From: Cognatundibacterium rivi
Lineage (GTDB): Bacteria; Pseudomonadota; Gammaproteobacteria; Burkholderiales; Burkholderiaceae_D
Reading direction: 5' to 3'
Assembly: GCF_018139565.1 (NCBI RefSeq)
Contig: NZ_JAGSPK010000002.1
Span: 806,001 to 870,000, forward strand
DNA: 64,000 nt
Shown here: positions 19,411 through 28,568 of the stretch, piece after piece
How the letters are laid out: every line of letters begins with the position of its first letter
Numbering within the stretch: position 1 is the first letter of the stretch
Program-made: the position numbers and the translations under genes
Notes under the pieces: generated by a model
The model's input: the letters and a program-made list of their open reading frames with translations, nothing else
What the model was told of the DNA's origin: nothing
Databases searched by the model: none

Positions 19411-19494
19411 TAAATACTCCCCCCAGTATATAAAAGAGCCCAATGAATACGCTGAGGTTAGCGAGGTTTCTTAAAAATAGAGGGGGAGTATATA
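19411..19494. repeat. Imperfect inverted repeat with C/G tracts (possible operator)
   Basis: A 13-nt element containing ATACTCCCCC (19411-19423) recurs inverted as GGGGGAGTAT (19482-19494), 12 of 13 positions matching. The left copy is itself a palindrome, TACT-CCCCCC-AGTA (19415-19428). Such TACT-tract-AGTA sites resemble CsoR/RcnR-family operators. No T-run makes it a terminator. Confidence 0.45.
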
Positions 19495-19648
19495 ATTTAT
19501 TGCAAAATGAATATCAAGTTACAAAAAATTACAGCATCCACAAATAAGTGCATAACGCGCTGACGTATACTGAAGCAAAGCCGCACAATGTGACTCGCCA
19601 GACGATCACAGCCACACCGCCACCAACCTTACGATGCCAGGCTTACTC

Positions 19649-19837
19649 ATGCGAACTTGTATATCGCGAATGTTTTTCCTACTATGCGTTTTCCCACTGA
19701 GTGCGTGCACTGTCATTGCCATCGCCGATACCGCTGTCTCCACGACAGTCAAAGTCGGTGGCGCCGTGGTTGGAACAGCAGTCGATGTGACTGCCGCAGG
19801 CGTCAAAGCAGTAACGAAGAGCAGCCCTGAAAAATAA
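19649..19837 (+). CDS. Small predicted lipoprotein
   Basis: 62 residues from ATG 19649. It has a hydrophobic signal peptide (MFFLLCVFPLSAC) with a lipobox LSAC and a short mature part with an alternating Val/Ala/Thr/Gly pattern (VSTTVKVGGAVVGTAVDVTAAGVKAV), likely to insert into or coat the membrane. An alternative ATG lies five codons upstream at 19634. It is 40 bp ahead of the M24 peptidase gene on the same strand. I do not assign a function; the signal peptide and lipobox are the evidence that it is real. Confidence 0.7.
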   Translation: MRTCISRMFFLLCVFPLSACTVIAIADTAVSTTVKVGGAVVGTAVDVTAAGVKAVTKSSPEK

Positions 19838-19877
19838 ATCCAGATTCACCATCACGCTCAGCTGAAACGGAAAGATT

Positions 19878-20582
19878 ATGCCAACCGCGTTCGAGATCGA
19901 ACAGCACAGACAAGTACAAAGCGCCGCCAAAACTGTATTGCAGCAAATGGCTGGCCTGATTACTGCAGACGACACCGAAAAAAGTATCGCTGAAAAAGCC
20001 CATCGCTTATTGCAGGCGCAAGGCTATCCGGATACCTGGTATCACTCTTGTCCAGCACTGGTATTACTCGGCTCACGCAGTTGCGTCTCCATCTCCGGGC
20101 GCGATTATCAACCCAACGAAGAACGTGTCGGTAATGATAATCTGGTGACGATAGACCTGAGTCCGACGCGGGATCGCTTTTGGGGTGATTGCGCCCGTTC
20201 ATTCCCGATAGAAAACGGCAGAGTCACGCCGACTCCGCAATTAATCGAATTCAGAAATGGCCTGAATTTCCTGAAACAGATGCATCAGCAAATGCAGGCG
20301 CTGGTGGGGCCTCAGACCACGTTTGGTCAGTTGTTTGACTGGGCCAACATGCGCATACGTCAGAACGGTTTCGTCAATCTTGATTATCGCAACAACGTCG
20401 GCCACAGTATCGCGAACGATAAAGATCAACGCCAGTATATTGATTCCAGCAACGACATCCCATTGTCAGAAGTTGGTTTTTTCAGCTTTGAACCGTTTAT
20501 CAGGCTCAAGGGAGGCAAATGGGGCTTCAAGCGGGAAGGTATTTTTTATTTTAATGACGCGGGCATGCTGGAAGAGCTATAA
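19878..20582 (+). CDS. M24-family (methionine aminopeptidase fold) metallopeptidase-like protein
   Basis: 234-residue pita-bread-fold protein. The expected metal ligands can be placed in order: Asp in LVTIDLSP, Asp in FWGDCARSF, His in NNVGHSI, Glu in FFSFEPFI and Glu in GFKREGIFYF. Compared with methionine aminopeptidase it lacks the usual N-terminal Sec/Zn extension and is closer to Xaa-Pro aminopeptidase-like proteins such as creatinase-fold enzymes. An AACGGAAAG site precedes ATG 19878. Substrate is unknown. A strong terminator follows it. Confidence 0.8.
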   Translation: MPTAFEIEQHRQVQSAAKTVLQQMAGLITADDTEKSIAEKAHRLLQAQGYPDTWYHSCPALVLLGSRSCVSISGRDYQPNEERVGNDNLVTIDLSPTRDRFWGDCARSFPIENGRVTPTPQLIEFRNGLNFLKQMHQQMQALVGPQTTFGQLFDWANMRIRQNGFVNLDYRNNVGHSIANDKDQRQYIDSSNDIPLSEVGFFSFEPFIRLKGGKWGFKREGIFYFNDAGMLEEL

Positions 20583-20611
20583 GCCAGCCATCGCACCAGG
20601 CGTCAATCAAT

Positions 20612-20646
20612 AAAAAAAGCCCACCGGTTATGGTGGGCTTTTTTTT
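20612..20646. terminator. Bidirectional terminator
   Basis: A strong stem GCCCACC / GGTGGGC with a 6-nt loop, flanked by A7 and T8, lies between the plus-strand M24 gene and the convergent lipoprotein gene. Confidence 0.88.
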
Positions 20647-20687
20647 GATGCGCTTTTAAATGAAGCGAACGCTGAATGTCAGTGTGC

Positions 20688-21569
20688 TCAGACGCAATTC
20701 ACGACGATGTTGCTCGCTGCGTCCGGCTTGGTAATGTCCGCTACACCGCTCGCATTCTGCACAGTACAAGTCTGTCCGGTCGGTTGCGTTGCCACTGTTA
20801 CCGCATATGTCATGCCATTGAGCAGACTCCAGCCAAAATTATAAATACCGATCGTGCTGATCGCTAAGGTATCGGCAGTGGATTTGGCGGTCGTCGCATT
20901 CGACAATGTCAGCGTATTGCCAGCGGTCAGACCATTCACTGTTACCTTCACAGGCACAGCCGGAACACAAGCAACCGCAACATTGTTAATCGCATTCGGA
21001 TATTTATTATCCGCTACGCCTGTGCCATTCGCGACCGTGCAATACTGCGCGGCTGGTGGCATTGCCACCGTCACATTGTAACGATAGCCGCTAACCACAT
21101 AATTGGTTAGCTGGAATGCACCATTAGCAGACAAGACCATCGCCTTGTCTGTGGCAACACTGGTCGCAGGATTCACGGTATTGTTGTTCAAGGTAATGGT
21201 GCCGCTGTCAGCCAAACCGGACAGGGTTCCTGATACAGGCACATTCGGCACACAAGTCACCAGGATGTTATTCAACGCGCCCTCACCTGTCATTTTTCCC
21301 GTGCCATTCGCTACCGTGCAATTCACCAGATTTGGCTGAATAGAGACAATAATAGAGTAATTCGCATTGCTCGCCACATTAAATGAAAAAGGGCCATCTG
21401 CAGTCAGCGTCCGGACAAAGTTTTGCTCATTCATCAATTGCACTGAATTTGCCCCTGTTGTTCCCAGACCCGTGACGGTGCCGCCGACAGAGGTGTAAAC
21501 GAAGCCACCGCATCCAGCCAGGAGAATTCCCAGGCCACCCAAAATTGCCACAAGTTTCGATTTATTCAA
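20688..21569 (-). CDS. Secreted lipoprotein with three tandem domains
   Basis: 293 residues with a lipoprotein signal (ILGGLGILLAGC, Cys20) followed by three similar domains of about 85-95 residues. Each domain is Thr/Asn/Gly/Val-rich, probably all beta, and ends with a pair of Cys in a pattern like CTVANGTG (or CTVQNASG) then N-I-V-V-x-C. The same start, GTVTGL, SGTLSGL or VTVNGL, opens each unit. It is probably surface or periplasm exposed, with one disulfide per repeat. I do not recognise a characterised homologue. It lies on the minus strand between M24 and hpnD genes and appears monocistronic. Confidence 0.8.
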   Translation of the reverse strand: MNKSKLVAILGGLGILLAGCGGFVYTSVGGTVTGLGTTGANSVQLMNEQNFVRTLTADGPFSFNVASNANYSIIVSIQPNLVNCTVANGTGKMTGEGALNNILVTCVPNVPVSGTLSGLADSGTITLNNNTVNPATSVATDKAMVLSANGAFQLTNYVVSGYRYNVTVAMPPAAQYCTVANGTGVADNKYPNAINNVAVACVPAVPVKVTVNGLTAGNTLTLSNATTAKSTADTLAISTIGIYNFGWSLLNGMTYAVTVATQPTGQTCTVQNASGVADITKPDAASNIVVNCV

Positions 21570-21822
21570 GATGTTTGTCCAAATTTAAAGTTTCGAGTCA
21601 AAAGCCAGGCTCTTTTGTGCAGAGCGATAATATAATGCGCCCACTATTATACGAGCTGTCGCGTTTTGAGTTAAGAATTCTACAATCTGATTACATTACG
21701 ATACTTCCGTTCTACATGCACCATCGCAATTTGAACAGGTTGAGGCATGTTGAAGTTTGTTAGCATAGCAACTCTTGTCAACTTTGATCAGCCCGGCGTC
21801 AACAACTTTTTTATATTCCAGC

Positions 21823-22656
21823 ATGTCACCAGACGAATATTGCCAACAAAAAGCTGCAGAAAGCGGCTCCAGTTTCTACTACAGCTTCCTGTTCCTGCCT
21901 GCAGAAAGGCGCCGCGCAATCACGGCGCTCTATGCTTTTTGCCGGGAAGTGGACGACGTCGTCGATGAAAGTACTGACGATATGGTTGCCCGCAGCAAAC
22001 TGACATGGTGGCGTAAAGAAATTCAGGCCATGCTGGCGAATGCACCGACACATCCGGTCACCAAAGCCTTGTTGCCTCACATGTCGACCTACCAGCTCGA
22101 TGGCGCGCACCTGATGGCCGTTATTGACGGCATGGAAATGGATCTGAATCAGACCCGTTATCTGGACTTCCCCGCACTCCAAAAATATTGCTGGCATGTC
22201 GCCGGCGTGGTCGGGATTTTATCTGCGAGCATCTTTGGTATTACCAATCCGCAAACTAAAGTATTCGCAGAGAAACTCGGTCTGGCGTTTCAAATGACGA
22301 ATATCATTCGTGATGTCGGTGAAGATGCGCGCAAGGGCCGAATTTATCTTCCGGTCAACGAGCTGCAACAGTTCAAGGTCACCGCAGCCGACATACTAAA
22401 TGCCAGACATAGCCCGGAATTTGAAGCACTGATGCAATTCCAGTACGAACGGGCTCAGACACTCTATGATGAGGCGCTGGCATTACTGCCGCCTGAAGAC
22501 CGCCGCGCGCAGCGTACCGGATTGATTATGGCGGCGATCTACAGAACGCTGCTATCGGAAATTCAGCGCGATGGCTTTCACGTACTGAATCAACGCATTT
22601 CATTGACACCGATACGCAAACTCTGGCTCGCCTGGAAAACCTATATCCGTGGCTGA
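21823..22656 (+). CDS. hpnD: Presqualene diphosphate synthase HpnD
   Basis: 277-residue squalene/phytoene synthase family enzyme condensing two farnesyl diphosphates to presqualene diphosphate. Motifs: YAFCREVDDVVDE (first DxxxD) and FQMTNIIRDVGEDARKGRIYLP (second DxxxD). The frame runs upstream with a TTG at 21775, but MSPDEYCQQKAAESGSSFYYSF at 21823 is the family start. The stop overlaps the hpnE start region by 8 bp, so hpnD and hpnE are one transcript. Confidence 0.95.
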   Translation: MSPDEYCQQKAAESGSSFYYSFLFLPAERRRAITALYAFCREVDDVVDESTDDMVARSKLTWWRKEIQAMLANAPTHPVTKALLPHMSTYQLDGAHLMAVIDGMEMDLNQTRYLDFPALQKYCWHVAGVVGILSASIFGITNPQTKVFAEKLGLAFQMTNIIRDVGEDARKGRIYLPVNELQQFKVTAADILNARHSPEFEALMQFQYERAQTLYDEALALLPPEDRRAQRTGLIMAAIYRTLLSEIQRDGFHVLNQRISLTPIRKLWLAWKTYIRG

Positions 22657-23986
22657 AATGGCGAAAGTCGCGAAAAAAATTGCTGTCATCGGCGGCGGCT
22701 GGGCTGGCTGCGCGGCAGCTGTTACATTGACGCAGAACGGACATCCGGTCAGCCTGTTTGAGTCTGCAAAAACACTCGGTGGCCGCGCGCGCGGGGTCGA
22801 GATTAATGGGCTCACAGTCGATAACGGTCAGCATATTCTGCTTGGAGCCTATCAACAAAGTCTGAATTTAATGAAGCTCGTTGGCATAGATCTGAACACG
22901 GCATTTTTACGCTTGCCGCTGCAAATGATCTACCCGGAGCATGAAGATGGCATGCACTTCGTTGCGCCACGCCTGCCTGCACCACTGCATATGCTCGTAG
23001 CTCTCTGGAAGGCGACTGGTCTGCGTCGCGAAGACAAATTGGCACTCGCCAGATTTTCTTCGACAGCACGCTGGATGGGATGGAAGCTTAATACTGACTG
23101 CACAGTGGCAGAATTACTGCAACGCTTTGATCAGACAGACAGACTATGCCGCCTGATGTGGAATCCGCTTTGCATCGCCGCATTGAACACACCCGCTGAA
23201 CAGGCGTCGGCGCAAGTATTTTTGAATGTCCTGCGGGACAGCCTTGGCGCGAGTCGCGCCGCATCCGACATGTTGCTGCCAAGGCTGAATCTGTCTGCGC
23301 TATTCCCAGAAAAAGCAGCAGAATTCATACAGCGTCACGGCGCTGATGCGACATGCTCTGGCGCCATCAAAGCGATCAAAAAAAACGATGCATCACGATG
23401 GATCATTCAGGTCAATCAGCAAGAGCGTATGTTTGACGGCGTCATCATTGCGACCGATGCCAGCAACGCGCAACGAATGCTGAACGAGGCCGGCACTGGC
23501 ATGACATTGCCGCCGTTAACATACGAAGCCATCACTAGCTGCTATTTGCAGTATGCGCAAGGCACACGCCTGCCGCGCCCCATGTATACCTTATTGGACG
23601 ACCCACAGCAACAGCGATGGGGGCAATATGTATTTGACCGCGGCCAGTTGCATGATGATCAAAGTGGCTTGTTTGCAGTCGTGATCAGCGCACCGGAAGA
23701 ACACCAGCAAGATCATCAGTCACTGGCAAGCGCGATTGCGCGGCAATTGGCTGACAGCTTTCAGCGCCCAGAACTGGCAAACCCACTCTGGCACCAGATC
23801 ATTACCGAAAAAAGAGCGACCTTCAGCTGCACTCCGTCACTGCAACGACCACGGAACATCACGGGCATACCCGGGCTGGCATTGGCCGGCGACTACACTC
23901 AGGGCGATTATCCGGCAACACTGGAAGGCGCGATCAGCAGCGGAATATGTGCTGCAACTGAGGTCATCAACAGCCTGCGCACTTAG
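22649..23986 (+). CDS. hpnE: Hydroxysqualene dehydroxylase HpnE
   Basis: 445-residue FAD-dependent amine-oxidase-fold enzyme that reduces hydroxysqualene to squalene. The N-terminal dinucleotide-binding motif is IAVIGGGWAGCAAA, followed by FESAKTLGGRARG; the C-terminal FAD motif is LAGDYTQGDYPATLEGAISSG. The GTG at 22649 overlaps the hpnD stop; ATG 22658 nine bases on is an alternative. No squalene-hopene cyclase is in the window, so the product may be used by enzymes encoded elsewhere. Confidence 0.93.
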   Translation: MAEMAKVAKKIAVIGGGWAGCAAAVTLTQNGHPVSLFESAKTLGGRARGVEINGLTVDNGQHILLGAYQQSLNLMKLVGIDLNTAFLRLPLQMIYPEHEDGMHFVAPRLPAPLHMLVALWKATGLRREDKLALARFSSTARWMGWKLNTDCTVAELLQRFDQTDRLCRLMWNPLCIAALNTPAEQASAQVFLNVLRDSLGASRAASDMLLPRLNLSALFPEKAAEFIQRHGADATCSGAIKAIKKNDASRWIIQVNQQERMFDGVIIATDASNAQRMLNEAGTGMTLPPLTYEAITSCYLQYAQGTRLPRPMYTLLDDPQQQRWGQYVFDRGQLHDDQSGLFAVVISAPEEHQQDHQSLASAIARQLADSFQRPELANPLWHQIITEKRATFSCTPSLQRPRNITGIPGLALAGDYTQGDYPATLEGAISSGICAATEVINSLRT

Positions 23987-24007
23987 GTAAAATCTTCCGC
24001 CAGCAAA

Positions 24008-25387
24008 TCAACCGGCGTCGTCAATATCGCGGATACGGCTCATCGCCTCATCAATACGATCGACTGCGATAATTGTCAGACCCTCGATTTTCTGTTTGGG
24101 AGCATTGGCTTTCGGGATCATCGCAATCGTAAATCCGAGCTTGGCTGCTTCTTTCAAGCGCTCCTGCCCACGCGGCGCTGGCCGTATCTCACCCGCCAGA
24201 CCAACCTCACCAAACACGACCAGACTGCGCGGCAAGGGCTTATTTCGCATCGACGAATTAATCGCCAGCAAAACAGCCAGATCAGCTGCGGGCTCAGCAA
24301 TTTTGACGCCACCGACCGCATTAATAAACACGTCCTGATCAAACGCCGCAACACCTGCATGCCGGTGCAACACCGCCAACAGCATCGCCAGACGATTTTG
24401 CTCAAGACCGACGGATAACCGCTTGGCATTCGGTGCAAAGGAGCTATCAACCAGCGCCTGTATCTCTACCAGCAGAGGTCGGGTTCCCTCTTGTGTAACC
24501 ATGACACAGGAACCGGCAACCTGCGACTCGTGCTGCGAAAGAAATAGTGCCGATGGATTGGATACGCCTTTCAAGCCGCGCTCGGTCATGGCGAACACAC
24601 CCAGTTCATTCACTGCGCCAAAGCGGTTTTTAATCGCCCGAACCAGACGGAAACTGGAATGCGTATCCCCTTCAAAGTACAGAACCGTATCGACAATGTG
24701 TTCCAACACGCGCGGTCCGGCCAGCGCCCCCTCTTTTGTCACATGGCCTACCAAAATCATGGTGATATTCATGGTTTTTGCGACGCGTGTCAGCTGGGCC
24801 GCGCACTCACGCACCTGCGCTACCGAGCCCGGCGCCGAACTCAAGGCATCCGAATAAATCGTCTGAATTGAATCGATCACCACCACTTCCGGCTTATGAT
24901 CGGCCAGTGTGTTCAGAATTTTTTCTAGCTGAATTTCTGCCTGCAAAGCCAGCCCGTGCGTGTCCAGTACCAACCGGTTCGCCCGTAAAGCGATCTGCGC
25001 ACCAGACTCTTCACCACTGACATACAACACTTTTTTTGTCTTCGTCAGATTCGATAAGGCTTGCAGTAATAAGGTGGACTTTCCAATCCCGGGGTCGCCA
25101 CCGATCAGAACAACACCACCCGGCACTAAGCCACCACCAAGTACGCGATCAAATTCTTCGATACCCGTACCAAAACGCGGCACGTCTGACGCTTCGATAT
25201 CCGACAGATTCAGTACCGGCGCTGTTTGCGCCAAGCTTTGATGTTTCCCTGAAAAACGGTTGCCAGCCGCCTCTATCAACGTTTCGACCAAGGTATTCCA
25301 TTGTCCGCACGAAGGGCACTGCCCGGCCCATTTATTAACGATGCCGCCGCACTCCGTGCAGGTGTAATTAGTTTTTGCCTTAGCCAT
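24008..25387 (-). CDS. radA: DNA repair protein RadA (Sms)
   Basis: 459-residue recombination/branch-migration ATPase. The N-terminal zinc finger is CTECGG...CPSCGQW; the RecA-like domain has Walker A GGDPGIGKSTLLLQ and the RadA-specific KNRFG motif (IKNRFGAVNELGVF); the C-terminal Lon-like domain includes [18 protein letters not shown] and GEVGLAGEIR. It is convergent with hpnE, with 21 bp between stops, and divergent from lplT. Confidence 0.96.
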   Translation of the reverse strand: MAKAKTNYTCTECGGIVNKWAGQCPSCGQWNTLVETLIEAAGNRFSGKHQSLAQTAPVLNLSDIEASDVPRFGTGIEEFDRVLGGGLVPGGVVLIGGDPGIGKSTLLLQALSNLTKTKKVLYVSGEESGAQIALRANRLVLDTHGLALQAEIQLEKILNTLADHKPEVVVIDSIQTIYSDALSSAPGSVAQVRECAAQLTRVAKTMNITMILVGHVTKEGALAGPRVLEHIVDTVLYFEGDTHSSFRLVRAIKNRFGAVNELGVFAMTERGLKGVSNPSALFLSQHESQVAGSCVMVTQEGTRPLLVEIQALVDSSFAPNAKRLSVGLEQNRLAMLLAVLHRHAGVAAFDQDVFINAVGGVKIAEPAADLAVLLAINSSMRNKPLPRSLVVFGEVGLAGEIRPAPRGQERLKEAAKLGFTIAMIPKANAPKQKIEGLTIIAVDRIDEAMSRIRDIDDAG

Positions 25388-25525
25388 AATTTTTCATAGA
25401 AAATGAAATAAACACTGATATTTTACCCAGTATTTTCTGATATACATGCTCTAATTCAGCGATCAGGCGAGATTTTCATGGTATAAAGCTGACCGATAAC
25501 ACTTTGTAACAGGCAAACGACAAGC

Positions 25526-26788
25526 ATGAGACGTGGTTTCTATACAATTATGGCGGCACAGTTTTTTTCTTCGCTGGCCGACAATGCGCTACTGATTGCC
25601 TCCATGGCGTTACTGGTATCGATGCAATCGCCAAGCTGGATGCCGCCCTTACTCAAATTTTTCTTCGCTGTCTCTTACGTGTTGTTGGCCGCATTTGTCG
25701 GTGCCTTTGCTGACGCACTTCCCAAAGGCAAGGTCATGTTCATTACGAATATGATTAAAGTCGTTGGTTGCGCTTTAATGTTTTTTCATATCCATCCCTT
25801 GATTGCCTATGCCCTCGTCGGGTTTGGTGCGGCAGCGTATTCACCGGCAAAATACGGCATTCTGACCGAATTGCTTCCTCCAGAAAAACTGGTCGCAGCG
25901 AATGGCTGGATCGAAGGCTTAACGGTCACCTCCATTATCCTCGGCACTGTACTTGGTGGTGCACTGGTTACCCCGCATATCTCTACAGCCTTACTGAATT
26001 TTGATTTCCCGGTAATTGATTTTCCGATTAATACGCCGACCGAGGCAGCACTCTGCGTCATTACCGTCTTTTATGGGCTTGCCGCTCTGTTTAATTTGCG
26101 CATCCCTGACACCGGTGCCCGTTACGCGCATCAAAAGCCCCATCCAGTGCAATTAGTTTGCGATTTTTCCCATTGCTTTGTCACGCTCTGGAAAGACAAA
26201 CTGGGGCAGATTTCACTGGCTGTCACCACGCTATTCTGGGGCGCCGGGGCAACACTGCAGTTTATCGTTTTAAAATGGGCAGAAGAATCTTTGCAAATGC
26301 CGCTGAATAAAGCAGCGGTACTGCAAGGCGTTGTCGCTATCGGGATTGCCATCGGCGCGGTCGCTGCCGCTAAATTTGTCCCACTCAAAAAATCGCTGGC
26401 AGTCATGCCCATGGGCATTGCAATGGGCTTGGTAGTTACAACCATGATCTTCGTACACAGCGTCTGGCTCGCTTATCCCCTGCTTGTTCTGGTTGGCGCA
26501 CTGGCTGGCTTTTTTGTGGTGCCAATGAACGCCCTCTTACAACACCGCGGCCATGTACTCATGAGTGCCGGACACTCCGTTGCGGTACAGAATTTCAATG
26601 AGAACTTATCAGTACTAGTTATGTTAGGTCTGTATGCGCTGATGATCTATTTAGACCTGAATATTCAGGCGGTGATTGTGATCTTCGGCTTATTTGTGGC
26701 GAGCACGATGTTCATCGTCATGAAAAAACATGATGCCAACCAACGTCAGTTTGATTCACTGGCATTGATAGGTGAGCATAAACACTAG
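25526..26788 (+). CDS. lplT: Lysophospholipid transporter LplT
   Basis: 420-residue inner-membrane major facilitator with about 12 membrane segments. The start MRRGFYTIMAAQFFSSLADNALL and the GFGAAAYSPAKYGILTELLPPEKLVAANGW-like region are typical of LplT, which flips lysophospholipids inward for re-acylation. It is a stand-alone transporter: no fused or adjacent Aas acyltransferase is in the window. Its stop shares the four bases CTAG with the convergent DUF1853 gene. Confidence 0.93.
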   Translation: MRRGFYTIMAAQFFSSLADNALLIASMALLVSMQSPSWMPPLLKFFFAVSYVLLAAFVGAFADALPKGKVMFITNMIKVVGCALMFFHIHPLIAYALVGFGAAAYSPAKYGILTELLPPEKLVAANGWIEGLTVTSIILGTVLGGALVTPHISTALLNFDFPVIDFPINTPTEAALCVITVFYGLAALFNLRIPDTGARYAHQKPHPVQLVCDFSHCFVTLWKDKLGQISLAVTTLFWGAGATLQFIVLKWAEESLQMPLNKAAVLQGVVAIGIAIGAVAAAKFVPLKKSLAVMPMGIAMGLVVTTMIFVHSVWLAYPLLVLVGALAGFFVVPMNALLQHRGHVLMSAGHSVAVQNFNENLSVLVMLGLYALMIYLDLNIQAVIVIFGLFVASTMFIVMKKHDANQRQFDSLALIGEHKH

Positions 26789-27756
26789 GCGCGCAATCTT
26801 GCCACGCGCGCCTGATCCCACCAGTCATCGGGAACCAGCATGCCGCGACAAACTTCGCGGGCAATACCGTCGCGTGTGATGGTGATGGCCAGCAACACTG
26901 GTGCGGTTGATAGTGAAAAATGTGATTTGATCTGTGCCAGCAATGCCTGTTTCTCCATTACCGCATCACCACGCGATTGTACTGGTGCAAGCCAGGTAAG
27001 GCGCGCCAAAATAACGCCTTCGCACTCAGACATCTCTTGCAGATCGCGCAGAGTCCAGATGTAACCCCGGCAATGCTGCTCCGATACGCCATCGACCACT
27101 GCGCCTGCTCGAGCAATATCTATATCGCGATAAAACAGCCAGCCTTTCACAAGCGCTTGTGAACGCAGCAAAGGAAAAGGCAGCAATTTCTTTGCTGCCG
27201 GATGTAAGCCGAGGCGCAGTTGCTGCTGCACTATTTTCTTCATCTTGGCTCCCAGCGTATCCGCGAGATTCGGACCAAGATAATTAAACAAATCAGGTGC
27301 TCCGCTTTGTTCAGATGGCGCGTCAGAAAAAAACAAATAAAACTTTGTCGCCAACTCCCAATGCACAAGCCCCGCGCCTTCTTTTACCAGAAAATCAAAC
27401 TCGCCAATGGTACGTGCCTGCTCGTCATTCACTTGCAGACCATGCGCAAACAGCTCACCTGAATCAGCAAGATAAAAAGCAAGCAACACCTCCGCATACA
27501 AACCCAGTCGTTTTGTCGGCGCATCACGCAAGGCCTGATGCAAAGGCTCTGGAAATACATCAAGCTTGGTTAACCACCGTTCAAGCTGACTCTGAGACGG
27601 CAGCTCCGGTGCGACGATCGCACCTTGCCACACGGAGGACTGCTGATCGAGCAAATCGGGAGAACTTAACAACCATGCGAGTGAGCGGACATGCACATCG
27701 TTCAGATGTCCCCACTGCTGATGAAACTGTGCCTGATAGTCTGGATAGACTCGCAT
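26785..27756 (-). CDS. DUF1853 family protein
   Basis: 323 residues from ATG 27756. The family hallmarks visible are the opening VRSLAWLLSSPDLL, the central RLGLYAEVLLAFYL and GEFDFLV...LVHWELATKFYLF, where D, E and K are arranged like a PD-(D/E)xK nuclease core (EFDFLV, HWELATKFYL). That nuclease link is inference. ATG 27756 is the last gene start in a chain of TGATG junctions (it overlaps the uracil-DNA glycosylase stop by one base); an ATG 16 codons upstream (27804) is the alternative. Function is unknown. Confidence 0.85.
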   Translation of the reverse strand: MRVYPDYQAQFHQQWGHLNDVHVRSLAWLLSSPDLLDQQSSVWQGAIVAPELPSQSQLERWLTKLDVFPEPLHQALRDAPTKRLGLYAEVLLAFYLADSGELFAHGLQVNDEQARTIGEFDFLVKEGAGLVHWELATKFYLFFSDAPSEQSGAPDLFNYLGPNLADTLGAKMKKIVQQQLRLGLHPAAKKLLPFPLLRSQALVKGWLFYRDIDIARAGAVVDGVSEQHCRGYIWTLRDLQEMSECEGVILARLTWLAPVQSRGDAVMEKQALLAQIKSHFSLSTAPVLLAITITRDGIAREVCRGMLVPDDWWDQARVARLRA

Positions 27757-28568
27757 CAGGCATTTGTTGGTAAAGCGTTTTGAGCGAGACACAAATCGCG
27801 CCACGCCTTACTTTTTTCTACAGGTTTACGCAATAAATACGCAGGGTGGTAGGTCACAATCATAGGCACACCGTTGACATGATGTTCTTTTCCACGCAAT
27901 TGCGAAACCGGCGTATCAGGATCGGCCCCCAATAAGGCAACTGCTGCCGTCTTACCCAGGGCAACAATCACTTTCGGCTGAATTAAGGCAATCTGGCGCT
28001 GCAAATACGGCAGACAAGCCTGTATTTCATCGGCCGTTGGCGGCCTGTCTTTACCGCTGCTATCCGTCGGTCGACATTTGACAACATTAGCAATATACGC
28101 ACGTTCACCGCGCTGCACACCAAGTGCCCGCAGCATATTATCAAGCAACTGTCCGGCTGCGCCGACAAACGGCTCACCCTGTAAGTTTTCGTTATAGCCC
28201 GGACCTTCACCGACAAACAACCATGTCGCTGCGGTATCTCCAGTGCCAAAAACTGTTTTTGTCCTACCTTTACACAAGCCACAAGCCACACAAGATGCGA
28301 CTTCGGCTTGCAATGCATCCCAGGACATTGCAGATACGCGATCCACGGGATCAGACACCACTGGCGCTGAAGATGGGGGTAGGTCCGCCACTGTTACAAC
28401 GTCGGTGACGCCACCGTCAGGCAAAACAGCCGCAGGAGGAACATCCGCCAACGCCAACGTCGCAGCTACTGGAGTTACCTCCTCAGACGCATAGCGGGAG
28501 AGCCACAACGGGCCCAAACCCATTGCATTCAGAATTTTGATACGAGCCGTTTGTTCGGCAGCATTCAT
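27756..28568 (-). CDS. Uracil-DNA glycosylase, iron-sulfur type (family 4)
   Basis: 270-residue base-excision enzyme that removes uracil from DNA. The conserved core has a GEGPGYNENLQGEPFVG catalytic motif, Cys ligands of the 4Fe-4S cluster in CVACGLC, VVKCRP and IQACLPYL, and the late YHPAYLLR motif. The first 80 residues are a poorly conserved Ala/Val/Pro-rich stretch, longer than in compact family-4 enzymes. ATG 28568 overlaps the rimI stop by one base (TGATG), as does the next junction; a GTG two codons upstream is the alternative start. Confidence 0.9.
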   Translation of the reverse strand: MNAAEQTARIKILNAMGLGPLWLSRYASEEVTPVAATLALADVPPAAVLPDGGVTDVVTVADLPPSSAPVVSDPVDRVSAMSWDALQAEVASCVACGLCKGRTKTVFGTGDTAATWLFVGEGPGYNENLQGEPFVGAAGQLLDNMLRALGVQRGERAYIANVVKCRPTDSSGKDRPPTADEIQACLPYLQRQIALIQPKVIVALGKTAAVALLGADPDTPVSQLRGKEHHVNGVPMIVTYHPAYLLRKPVEKSKAWRDLCLAQNALPTNA

